From the NCBI GenBank assembly GCA_024741835.1, contig JAENRP010000017.1, positions 4,288 to 68,287 on the forward strand: DNA of 64,000 nt, in the 5' to 3' direction. Position numbers and translations under genes: made by a program. Source of the stretch: Diplocarpon mali. Taxonomy: Eukaryota; Ascomycota; Leotiomycetes; Helotiales; Drepanopezizaceae. How positions within the stretch are numbered: position 1 is the first letter of the stretch; every line of letters starts with the position of its first letter. Positions 54,414-64,000 of the stretch are shown piece by piece. The notes under the pieces were generated by a model. The model saw only the letters and a program-made list of their open reading frames with translations, did no database searches and was not told the origin of the DNA.

Positions 54414-55860
54414 ATGCCATCCGTCGCAACAACCATAGCAAAAGACCGCATCTCGTCCCCGCTGGAAGCCGGTCCCTCCCTCCTCGAGTCCAAACACCTG
54501 CCCCCCAAACTCGCAGAAGCGCTCGACTATGTCTCCATCCGACTCTCTCGGAAACGGCTTCATCTCTCCCTGATAGTTGTCCCCAGAGACATCCAGCTCC
54601 CACGGGCCCAGACCTCGCCCCAGACCGCCGGGAACCCCGTCACAATCTCCCCGGCAAAGTCCGTCTTCGGATCGTCGAGCTTCGAGCGGACACCCAGCTT
54701 GTCCTCGATAAGCGACACCTCGAGCTCTTCGTCCTCCCCATCCAGCTCCTCGTTGTCGAGAACAAACTGGCCCGGCTTACCTGCGTCACCGACAGATAGG
54801 ACGGCGAGACCTCCAGCTACGCCTGCTACGCCCAACCCCTACGCGATCACGTTGATGCATGCGAGCACCTTGACTGCGAAGGCCGAGAAGATCCTGCGGC
54901 ACACGATTGCGAAAGCCGAGAAGAAATATCATATTGGGTAACTATCCCGTCATCTTCCCCTCGATCGCTTTGCCCTGGCAATAAATCGCCTGCGGTCTTT
55001 GGTTTCCTCATTTCTATCCATCGTATCGTAACCCCCTTGACATGCCTGCCCTCCCTCTCTCCCTCTTCTCGCGAGACCACCTCCTACGGACGAGAACCCA
55101 CTAACACCAGCCCAGAACAGACTGGCTCCACCCCGCCCCCCTCGCACAATGCCCCCTCACCACGCATCTGATCCACCGTTCCCTGACGCAGAACTCCATC
55201 CTCTTCTCCTCCGAAGGCCTCACCCTCCTCGCCCTCGACCACGTCTACACCTTCAAGATCCAGCTGCACGGCTACTCGCGCAGCCTCTCCCCCTCCTCCC
55301 TCACCCTCGCCGTCGACGAGCTCCGCCGTCTCGTGCTCGCGCAGTCCGGGCGCCGCGTCACGAAAGGCTACCTGATGCGCGCGTACGACTGGCTCGGCGT
55401 CTCGCTCGCCGCGCTGGTCGATGTGAACGAGGGCTACAAAGTCGCCTACGGCGGCAGGGAGCGCTCCGGCGGGATCGTGATCCAGGACGAGGCGCGCAAG
55501 AACCCGCCGCCGCTCAAGACCGATTTCGACGGAGCGCAGCACCGAGCTCCGCGGGAGCTGCGGCCGACCATCGGCTCGGCCCTCTCGTCGCCGAGTGGGA
55601 GGGCAAGGAGCTGCGCGGGTTCGAGCTGTTGTGGCGACGGCGAGGCGAAGGCGCTGGTTAGTGTCGATGTTGGGGAGAGCGCGAAGGGGAGAGATGCCAC
55701 TCTTGAGGTCTTGAGGGAGGATCGGGGTCCGCATCGGAGGGGTGCGGTGACGCCGAACGGCTTTGAAGACATTACGCCGGTGACGAAGGGGGAGTGGTGT
55801 TTTCTGATGGTTGGTGAGGGGTGGAAGGATACAAAGACCGCGCCGGTTGAGACTTGTTGA
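54414..55860 (+). CDS. conserved fungal protein of unknown function
   Basis: Exons 54414-54937 and 55116-55860 (178-nt intron, CTAAC branch) encode 422 residues. The N-terminal block (LPPKLAEALDYVSIRLSRKR|LHLSLIVV) is followed by a Ser/Pro-rich linker (DTSSSSSSPSSSSLSRT), then a conserved-looking part with ITLMHASTLTAKAEKILRHT and KYHIG|TDWLHPAPLAQCPL. After the intron come EGLTLLALDHVYTFKIQLHG, LTLAVDELRRLVLAQSGRRV, LMRAYDWLGVSLAALVDVN and VTKGEWCFLMVGEG. From memory this matches a family of uncharacterised filamentous-fungal proteins; no catalytic motif is seen. The acceptor CCCAG at 55115 was chosen because it alone keeps the frame. Exon 2 is very GC-rich at its start and less so later. 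An upstream non-coding exon is possible. Confidence 0.8.
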
Positions 55861-56728
55861 TTTGGTGACTTCTGCAATTCCGCTCCATCTGAGCGAGATG
55901 GCTTGGATTGGGATTTCTTCTTCGACCGGCGGTCTGAGAGCAAGAGCTGCGATCAGACTTTGCATGGTATACAGGGAGCGAGCATAGGGAGCGAGCGTTG
56001 TGGCGAATTGGACAGATTGGACAGGAAGATGAAATTAAAAGTGTCTTGTGACTTGTGCTTTCAGCTTCAGATGGCGTTCCCTTGGGTTCGAGCCCTGATC
56101 AAGCCAAGTTGCAGGCTCCGCGAATCCTATGTGTTGTGCAAAACTGCCGTCGCAACATAAATAACAACCCCCTGAGACGGTTAAGATGATACCCTGCGCT
56201 TCTCATCCTCTCGGAGTTCAGCCCAGTCATCCAAAGTTACATATATGTGCACATTCACACCCTCATTCACATCAAAGACCGTATCGCTCTCCTCTTCAGT
56301 CCCAGAATGGGACATCTTGATTTCATTCATTACTACCATATCATGTAGCAGCACACGCTCCCTCGGAATCAGCATCAGCTTTACCAACGCCAACATCCAT
56401 GCATCCAGCCATCCAGTCATCCATTTATGAGCAGGGACAAGCATCCGCTAATCAATTCTGGTACGTGCAACAGAGGACTGTTTCCCTTGACCAAATATGC
56501 CAAAAGGTGCATTCATTCATCTGCTGCGCATCCCGACTCCCAAAAAGTATGAAGGGCAAGACAGATAGAACTACGCTCCTTGTAAAACTGTGAAAAACGC
56601 CCCCTCTGTACGCCCATGCACTTTCCTTTTTGAGGATTCCCATTTGCATATTTTCTCGCTTCTTCGCTCCGTGCGCCAAACAAAAAACTGACAACAGATC
56701 GTAAATTCGTCACGCTGTGCGGGTTCGT
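55861..56728. other. convergent intergenic region, no gene seen
   Basis: 870 bp between two 3' ends. A stretch at about 56075-56100 (TTGGGTTCGAGCCCTGA) resembles a tRNA T arm, but no acceptor, D or anticodon arm can be found. Confidence 0.4.
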
Positions 56729-59700
56729 TCAAGGGCGCAGATCATCGTCGTTTATCGGACCGATTCTTTCCATTGGCTCAGAATCGTACTCACCATCAGA
56801 ATTGTCCCAATCTAAAGCCGTCAGCTATACGACCACGATAGATAGACAGAGCAAGATCATTACCTGATACCTCCTCCTCAGCCTCCTCAACAGTACATCG
56901 CTTGAGCTCGGGTATAATAGCTAAATTATATTAGCAAAAGGCAAAATCGATGGAGAGTGGCCGACTCACAAGCCGTCAATTCATAAAACTCGATGGCGGC
57001 GGGATCCTTCGTGGCGTAATCATAGAATTGAGAGCAAGCCTCGATCACGGACCGAATATTAGCCACCACTGCTACGACAGCTTGTTGGCGCTGTCGAAGG
57101 TAGACCTCCTGACAGTATTTCAGGCATTCGAGTCCCAAGTCCTGCACTGCCTGGACAATGATTTGAGCCTTCTCAAGATCCTCCTCCTCGGGCCCAAAAT
57201 CCACATTAGGTCCATGGCTGAGTAGATTTTGATGGATGAACTCTTCCGTATTTATTCTCACGGTACTGCTAAAGTCGGTGAGCAGGCAAGGGGCCCACAC
57301 CTTGAGCTTTTTGAAGAAAAACCTCAAGAAATCTTCTGCGGTCATATCCAAGTCGCGGACTGCTGGATCAAACACGTCCTTGAAGAACTGCAGGACTGCC
57401 TCATTGTCACCGTCGATCTCTGTAGCAACTTTCGTGATCTTTCCCACCATGTTGACAACTGCATGTGGTTCCTTGGACTCTTCACAATACACAGCTGCTG
57501 CTCGAATGAAAGGTGCGGCTTGAATCGACGTTGTACCCTTTCTAAGCCCATAACAAATTGTTTGGTAGATGTTGTAATCAAGCGAGCTTGGCCAGTCCAA
57601 GAGTAGGATCAGGATCTCTTTGACAATCTCTTCATTCTGGCGGATCGTGAGAAGCTTTTCCAGCAGAATATGAGACTTGTTCTTGGTCCAATGATGGTTG
57701 AGCAGATCGTGCTCCATCGTTGACAGAGGTACCGCCTTACCCACCAGGACTAGATCTATTCGGTTCTCGTCGATAGGTGGCAGAGCTGGGTCGCAATAAA
57801 CCAGGAGCTTGTACATGAGAGTGATGACTTGGTCGAAAGATACTGGCCTACTCGCAACTCGCTTTGCCATGATACTCAGCATTCTTGTCAACTGCGGTGT
57901 TATTGGCAGATTGGGGTCTGCGCAGATCAGCTCCAACGATCTTCGCAAAAATCCGTGGTCAAGTAGAAGAGTGGCTTCACGCTTTCCCATCCCTGCAATG
58001 CTGGCAAGAAGACCGAAATACTCTGGCCAAGCGCGAATGCTGACATGGAAGATATCCCACAATTTATTCAGACAACCCACGATTCTTTGGATTAATTGTG
58101 GATCGCCATCTTCTGATCCATCCACACTATCATCATCATCATCGTCATCATCATCATCATCATCGACAAATCCGTAAGCATAGGATGCATCGGCCTTGAC
58201 CTTGTTGAGCGCAGTCAGGATGGATAGAGCAATCTCGTGGCGGATAACGCCGTCGGGGTTCCGAAGAAGCAACTGCCTCATAGCTTCTGGGTGATCGCAA
58301 TACCACTCCAAGTAGTCGCGACTACACTCCGCACAGCTCTGGCATAGCTGCTGAAGAGCGAGCATACAGCCGACAAAATCCGGTGTGTCCTTCGTCCGAG
58401 CGAAGACCTGATCCAGATGGTGCATTGTTACGCCCAAAGCGAGCTTCTCCAAAGTGTGTGGAGCGGAGCAGGAGCCACCATTGATATTCTTGATGTTTGA
58501 GAGCATCTTCAGAACGAGAGCTGCATGAGAAGGGTCATATAAACAGTACTTGCGCATGAGAAGCTCGTTTTCCATCGCAATATGGTTGGAGAGGCGGCGA
58601 GGAACGGGTAGGCGAACCGGGCTACTCAAAGAACTGTTCTGCATTACGGTCTTCTGTGCCTCTAGGACCGAGGATCGTTGATAGAACAACATGTATGCGC
58701 TATAAGACTTATCGAAGGGATTATTGTTACTGTCGGGTTGACAGTGATAGTCAGGCCCACCGAAACAAGCACTTTCCATCCGACTTGGATCCCAAGGACT
58801 CACACATTCATCATTGAATTCCACCCAATTCTCGCGATCGCCGGTGGAAGGCCTCTCGCGGATGAAGGAGTAATAGTGACCGGATTCTGCGGTCCCAGAG
58901 TGAACCAAGACGCCCACGAGCTCAAACAAATCCTCAGGAATGTCTTCGGAGCTGTTCATCAGGTAGTCTACCTTGTAAGGTCGCATGTCGATCGTCTTCG
59001 AGAACGAGAAATAGTCGTTGATCTTACTTCGGATCATAGTGCGTAGATTGTAATCGAATCTTTTGAGGTGAAAAATTAGACTATCGGGAACATCTTTGAG
59101 GCAGGCCCTTTTGACTGCATTGACGTGGCGATCACATGTCGAACACTTGTACTTGTTGTCTCCCTCCATGACCTCGCCCTCAACATACGCTTCGAGACTC
59201 TGTTGCAGAGTTGTTTTGCCCTTGATGTCGCACTGAATCGCGGAGAAGGATTCCAGTCGCTCCGAGATGTGGGAACATTCCTTAGACTTAACTTGCTGAA
59301 CCAGCTGACCACCGAAGAAAGATTTGAATCTCGTCTTGGCTTCCGGCGCCAGAATTTGGCTTTCCCAGCGATCAAAGAGCAGATTGTAGAACTCGTCAAC
59401 GTCCATCTGAACGTGCACATCAATCTGAGTCTCATCGTACGTGCGAATAGAACTGGCGAGGTTAACAGGATCCACGAATCGTCTCAAGCTATTTTGCATG
59501 TAGCTGAACAGATTCTGGGTCTCGAAGAGCAGCTTCTGAGAGGCACCACCATCGGCAACGTGAGAATTAAGCATGAATTCTCGGAACGGGATGTTCATGA
59601 ATAGCTGGGTAAATAGGGAGTTGAGGTAACACGTGTTCGAGAGGTTTCTGAGACCAACGTAATCCGTTGACGATCTGATTGATCGGCCTCTTTCGAATCC

Positions 59701-62700
59701 AGCACACATGTCGTAAATGTACGGCGCTGATGATTGGTAAGTTTTGTTCATTGAAAGATTTAGAAAACTCACCATCTTCATCGGCATAAGGGACAAGTCG
59801 GAAAAGCTCTAGCAAGAGATCATGGTATTGCTGCTCGTCATCTTTGACAAGAAAGTAAACCGTCTCAGCCAAGGTACGCCTGGTTGAAGGGTTGAGTAAC
59901 GGAAGTCTCGCAGTGATCGTATCATCGCCTTCTACGATGGATAACTCCGGGAATAGGTGCTTGCGGAACAACTCGATTCCAATAGTACTGGCCACGTTAG
60001 CTATCTCCTCATCAATGTAGAGATCTGATCTATACTTTTGGGATAAAGATCTTTGAGAAGCCTTGGTAAATGAAGTGGCAAAGAATACCATTGTAGTAAG
60101 ACCCTGTGCTACAGGGTCAACACTATCCGCATGTCCAACGAGCTGAGTTGATTGGTTAGCATTTGGATACTGACCAAGATGGGAGGGCAACTCATACCTC
60201 AATACATCTATGTGAAAGCAATAGGGTACTCCATTCCTTAACCAGATCCTCAAGATTCAATTCTTGGATGGCAATATCTGCCAATCGCTTAAACAAGGTG
60301 AGGCTCAAGGTGAACGTTTCTTCACACTGAAGTGGATTCAAAACAGCTTTTGGAATAAGTTGGGCAACCATTGGCCAGAAAGCTACAACACATCTGCTGG
60401 TTGATAATTGAGCGAGACTAGAGGAATCAGTTAAACGTATCTTGCCAAGAGAGAAAAAGGCTTACCTTGGAATGAAGGTACACTTGTTTACAAGGTGCTT
60501 CATGGCGTTCTTTCGAATGACGGGGTGGGGATCGTCCAGGACAAGATCTTGCAGCAATGTGCTGTCATGAAGATGCGAAACGAACAGGTCCCAGAAAGCA
60601 AAATTATGAACCGAAGCCTCCAAGATAGCTTCAAAAGAACGCGCAGTGACGTGAACAGCCTGTGATGATGTCTGGATGTTCTTGGCGGAGTATAGAATTT
60701 CCAGGAGCCGTTCCAGAAGCGGTTTTCCGAGGTATTGTTTGACTGATGTTGGAAGGATCGGTTCTAGAGAGTCAGCGGATGCGGAATGATTGACAGTGAG
60801 CAACGTACCTCTGAGGAATTGTAGTAAACATTCCATCATGTGCAACGCAAGAACATCTCTCAAGTCATCGCTACCACATTGGCCAAGAACACTTGGGTCC
60901 GATATTGCTGCAACAAGTAAAGAGATCGCTCTTGACAATGCGGCCTCATAGAATACTCCCTGTACGAGTTAGTCGTGTGCGTTTCATTCGAAGAATGGCC
61001 ATGTGCACCTTTTGGGACTTGCTAGAAATGTATTGCTTCAGAGAGTGCACGGCATAGAGCGACTTGAATGGCTGCCCCGACGGGAAGATCTCCGAGTGAG
61101 GAGTATCCGAGTCGAAGCTGTCCAGCAACCGTTCGTAAGGGTCGAACTTGATCAAGAAATAGTAAATCTACACCAATCAGTTCGGCCCAGAAGCTTTGAC
61201 AGTGGAACATACCTCTTGGGCTACCTTTTCATTCATGGCGAGATAGCTCCACAAGTCATCGAAATGTTTTGTGATTTCAAGCTCAAGCGTCACCTTGCTG
61301 CTATTGAGCCGGTCTGGTATTCCTTCAGTATCTTCCCGTCGGCGGACCAGGAGAAGACCCTTCAAGTTGAGATCCTCCAAATTCTGACAATAATCAATCT
61401 CCTCCGGATCGACTATCTTGCCACCACAGTAGACCCGATAGTTCTTGAAGCCTGTAGCCTTTTCGAGACTAGCAAACAGAGTCGCAGCAGTGTCCAACGT
61501 GCCGAGCGTGAGGCTCATTACCTCCGTGCGTGAATTGCCATCGAATGACTGATACTTGACAGTCATTGGGTTGCCTTCAACTGTACTTGGGGCCGCTGCG
61601 ATAGGCAGTCTCGACTTTGGCGGCGCAAATTGTGGCTTGGCTTGGTAGGCCCTCAAGAACTCACGCAAGACTGCCAGAGACCGAGCAAAGATCAATTCCT
61701 GCTCGTGTAGTTCGCCATTCGATGCTACAATGGCCATTTTGTCGCCAGATCCGTTCGGCGTGCCGCCACCCAAAGCCTTCAACTTAGATGCGGCTCCCTT
61801 GAGCTGCTCCAAGCACCGGTTGACCAGTACTAGGTGGATTGATCTCGCCATCTGCCGAGGCAGACTCAGAATCAACGCACTACCAACATAGATTTGCACA
61901 AGAATGTTTATAGCAAGTGCATCGATCGTGTTCGGCGGTGCAGTCAATATCATACGCCACAACTGCTCTAGAGCTGGTGAGGAGAATGTTCGGCTTTCGT
62001 CCACAAAATCTCCTCTGACCTCATCAAACCACGAGGAAATTGCTTCTCGTACAAAGTCCAGTGATCCAGTGGTAAAGCAATGTGGAGGAAGGCTTGGCAT
62101 AAAATGGGTGAAGCATGAAGCTATGAAGACATTTTTGCCACCTTTGGACTTGGCGACAGTGTTGAGAAGCTGCCACGAGATGTTTCGCTCGTTGGACGAT
62201 TTCCTACCCACAAGGACATCCCACAGGCGAGAGCCAAGATCAGCGGAAATAGTATCAGGCTCATTTTGGACTATGGTCTGAATGATATCACGGCGAGCCG
62301 TACTTGCTGCACTGCTTTCTGATTGAGAGCCCAGCGACTGGCATTCGCTTCCGATCGCTGACTCGAGCTCCTCGACCAGAAGTTTGGTTAGGCCATGCTC
62401 AGTAGTCAAGACTCTTAGATCAGAGGGATTGCTATGAAGCAAACAGCCAACCACACATATGCTTCCGGGTGCTGTGGGGCTCTTAGACGAGATATCCTCG
62501 ATGCAACTGACATACATGCTCATACGGGCATCATATCCGGGGCCGCGGCTCAAGAGACCCCGGAAGCTGGCGGTGACGAACTTTTGAAGCTCCGTATGAC
62601 CAGCTGGGGCAGTTGAGGTGACAACTGAGGATTCGCGAATAAGCCGGACACACAAATCATAAGGCGGTGTATGCAATTGTCGCCCGCGGTTGGACTCAAC

Positions 62701-64000
62701 CTTTTCCAGGAGAGACTTGATGAGAGTTTGGAGATACTCACGCATGGCCCCAGAGAATGATTCCACCGGAACATTGCTCATCTTCTCGCAAAGGTAGAGT
62801 AAAGGAGCATATTCGAAAAAGGACAGGCATTTTGTCATCATGCCAAGAATAGCTTCCACCACTCTAGGATCCTGGCTTGTCATGACTGTTTGCCAAATTT
62901 TGTCCGTTAGCTCTGGTGTGTAAGTTTTAGTAACGATCAAGAAGCCCAGAATATTGTTGCTGTCAGCGATGATCTCGGGATGTGAACCAACGCCGACCAG
63001 ATAATCGACAAGCTTGCTTCTCAGAATGAAGTTCGCGAAGAACGCGAGAATCGGAGACGTGGTAGGAGTGTAATTATTGTTAAGGCCCTTGTGATCTGCG
63101 TGCAAATCGAGGAGGGCTTTTTGCATAGTCGCAACCCCAGTAACGCGTAATTGCATTTGCGAAGAAGTAATGAGCTTTTGCAATATCTTGAATTTCCATT
63201 CCAATGGCAACACTATTGCCATTTGCTTCCGGTTGAGGGGCGCCAGGCGCTGCTTGCTCTCTTCAACCAGGTCTCTGACAGAGCTGATATCGTACAAAAG
63301 AGCCGTCTCGAACAGCGACGAGAGACATGCTATATGAGCCACGGCACTATCGACAGAGAAGCAGGTAATATGCTTCTCGATGATAGGCAAGAGACCATTT
63401 GACATGACTTTGAAGAAGTCATATCCGTCAAGCAGCTTCTGGTAGGCACCTGGCATTATCTGCTGGTTGTGGCGGTCATCATCTCTCGGAACCAGGTCGG
63501 AGACTACGCTCCAGACTATTCGAGACGGGTCTGCGAACGAGTCGATCATTTTCGGGTTGGTAGATATCAATTTCAGCTTACCTTCGACGAGCTGGGTGAG
63601 ATTTGGAATCGTGCCACCTTCGGAGTGGAAAGCTTCCGTTATGGCCGCCACGTCCTCGTCCCAGGACCAGTTATAGTATCTGACGAGATTATGGCCAATG
63701 TGGTGAGGTTCCTGTTCTACCCGAAGAAGGAAGGCATAGGCGCACAGAAATTCAGCACTTGCAAGCTCAGGCTCGTCATTGGTACCATTTTTCCCATAGT
63801 AAGAGAGGAAGTTGGCATCCATCTCCACAAATTTTCCAGCGAGTCTGGCAAATGCGACGAATAAGTCCGACAACGATTTGCGGCCAGACTGGCTGTTATG
63901 AAGAAAGCTGCCAAAAAAACGGCTAGATCGGTTAGTGCCAGCTTCCAAATGGAGGGAGAATCCATGCTTACCTGCGCCAGTTTAGTCCCCATATGATATT
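56729..64000 (-). CDS. very large ubiquitin C-terminal hydrolase (USP9X/USP24-type), 5' end beyond window
   Basis: Ten exons lie in the window: 64000-63972 (partial), 63907-61213, 61167-61009, 60959-60809, 60763-60466, 60417-60198, 60142-59773, 59726-56970, 56920-56864 and 56811-56729, about 2272 residues. The upstream two-thirds is helical-repeat sequence, as in USP9X/24/34, with an internal ubiquitin-like part (about 61300-61560, TLGTLDTAATLF). The catalytic domain starts near 59665 (DYVGLRNLSNTCYLNSLF, Cys box). It includes two zinc-binding Cys pairs (CSTCDRHV region) and the His box GTAESGHYYSFIRERPS near 58880, then ENWVEFNDECVSPWD. A 12-Asp run is coded at about 58130-58166. The C-terminus is acidic (WDNSDGEYDSEPMERIG). 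It removes ubiquitin from substrates; which substrates is unknown. The start codon is not in the window. Confidence 0.92.
58124..58166. repeat. in-frame GAT/GAC microsatellite coding for poly-Asp
   Basis: ATC-type repeats on the plus strand (ATCATCATCATCGTCATC) correspond to GAT/GAC codons in the deubiquitinase gene, giving twelve consecutive Asp. Length differences between strains would change only Asp number. Confidence 0.85.

Noticed and set aside
56060..56110. Second tRNA T-arm-like sequence
   Set aside because: No other tRNA arm can be built on either strand.
1..64000. Biosynthetic cluster, CRISPR array, transposon with terminal repeats, or viral insertion
   Set aside because: No polyketide or peptide synthase, transposase, reverse transcriptase or integrase motif and no regularly spaced repeats were seen; the genes are mostly conserved housekeeping genes.

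Overview
This is a window of a filamentous ascomycete (Pezizomycotina) nuclear chromosome. The genes carry short introns (mostly 45-70 nt) with GTAAGT/GTATGT-type donors and CTAAC/CTGAC branch points. Proteins such as a fungal DOA10, a fungal-type PKA catalytic subunit and TORC2 AVO1/SIN1 are typical of this group. Both strands are used, genes are monocistronic, and intergenic spacers are 0.06-2.4 kb. A class closer than Pezizomycotina (perhaps Leotiomycetes) is only a guess.

Layout. 1-1373: no gene. 1374-6117 (-): a 1502-residue repeat protein with an N-terminal hydrophobic segment and a C-terminal HDEL. 7245-12707 (+): DOA10/SSM4 ERAD ubiquitin ligase. 12.7-16.1 kb: accessory spacer with an intron-containing tRNA-Ser(GCT) and a decayed surface-protein pseudogene. 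16120-17169 (+): NUC1/EndoG nuclease. 17440-19641 (-): PFS2. 20222-21916 (+): DGAT1, convergent with RRP45 (21976-23076, -), which is divergent from CWC15 (23334-24533, +). 25908-26902 (+): a disordered DSYG-repeat protein. 28615-30219 (-): PKA catalytic subunit with a long low-complexity upstream region. 32026-33048 (-) and 33306-34499 (+): a head-to-head pair of NFKBIL1-like and NSRP1-like genes. 35-38.7 kb: weak, possibly decaying small genes. 39098-39446 (-): TIM13, divergent from a VIP36/EMP46-type lectin (39818-41036, +). 41698-43267 (-): ZIP zinc transporter. 43.3-48.5 kb: low-complexity, repeat-rich, GC-rich spacer with one small GPI-type wall protein gene and an assembly gap of 39 N. 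48542-51093 (-) and 51337-52518 (+): SIN1/AVO1 and PRCC-like, head to head. 54414-55860 (+): a conserved fungal protein of unknown function. 56729-64000 (-): a very large USP9X/USP24-type deubiquitinase whose 5' end lies beyond the right edge.

Themes. Six of about twenty genes act in RNA processing (PFS2, RRP45, CWC15, NFKBIL1-like, NSRP1-like, PRCC-like). Another set is ER/secretory (HDEL repeat protein, DOA10, DGAT1, cargo lectin). Nutrient and growth signalling is represented by PKA, TORC2-SIN1 and a zinc transporter. This is ordinary core-genome content, not a biosynthetic or defence cluster. The most unusual things are the HDEL repeat protein, several non-canonical splice sites (two GC-AG introns and several AAG acceptors), a PKA hydrophobic motif isolated on a 28-nt last exon, and two loci whose only nonsense lesions are CAG-to-TAG changes of the RIP type. 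Splice sites were assigned by hand from frame, consensus and remembered family conservation, and total exon lengths were checked for frame.
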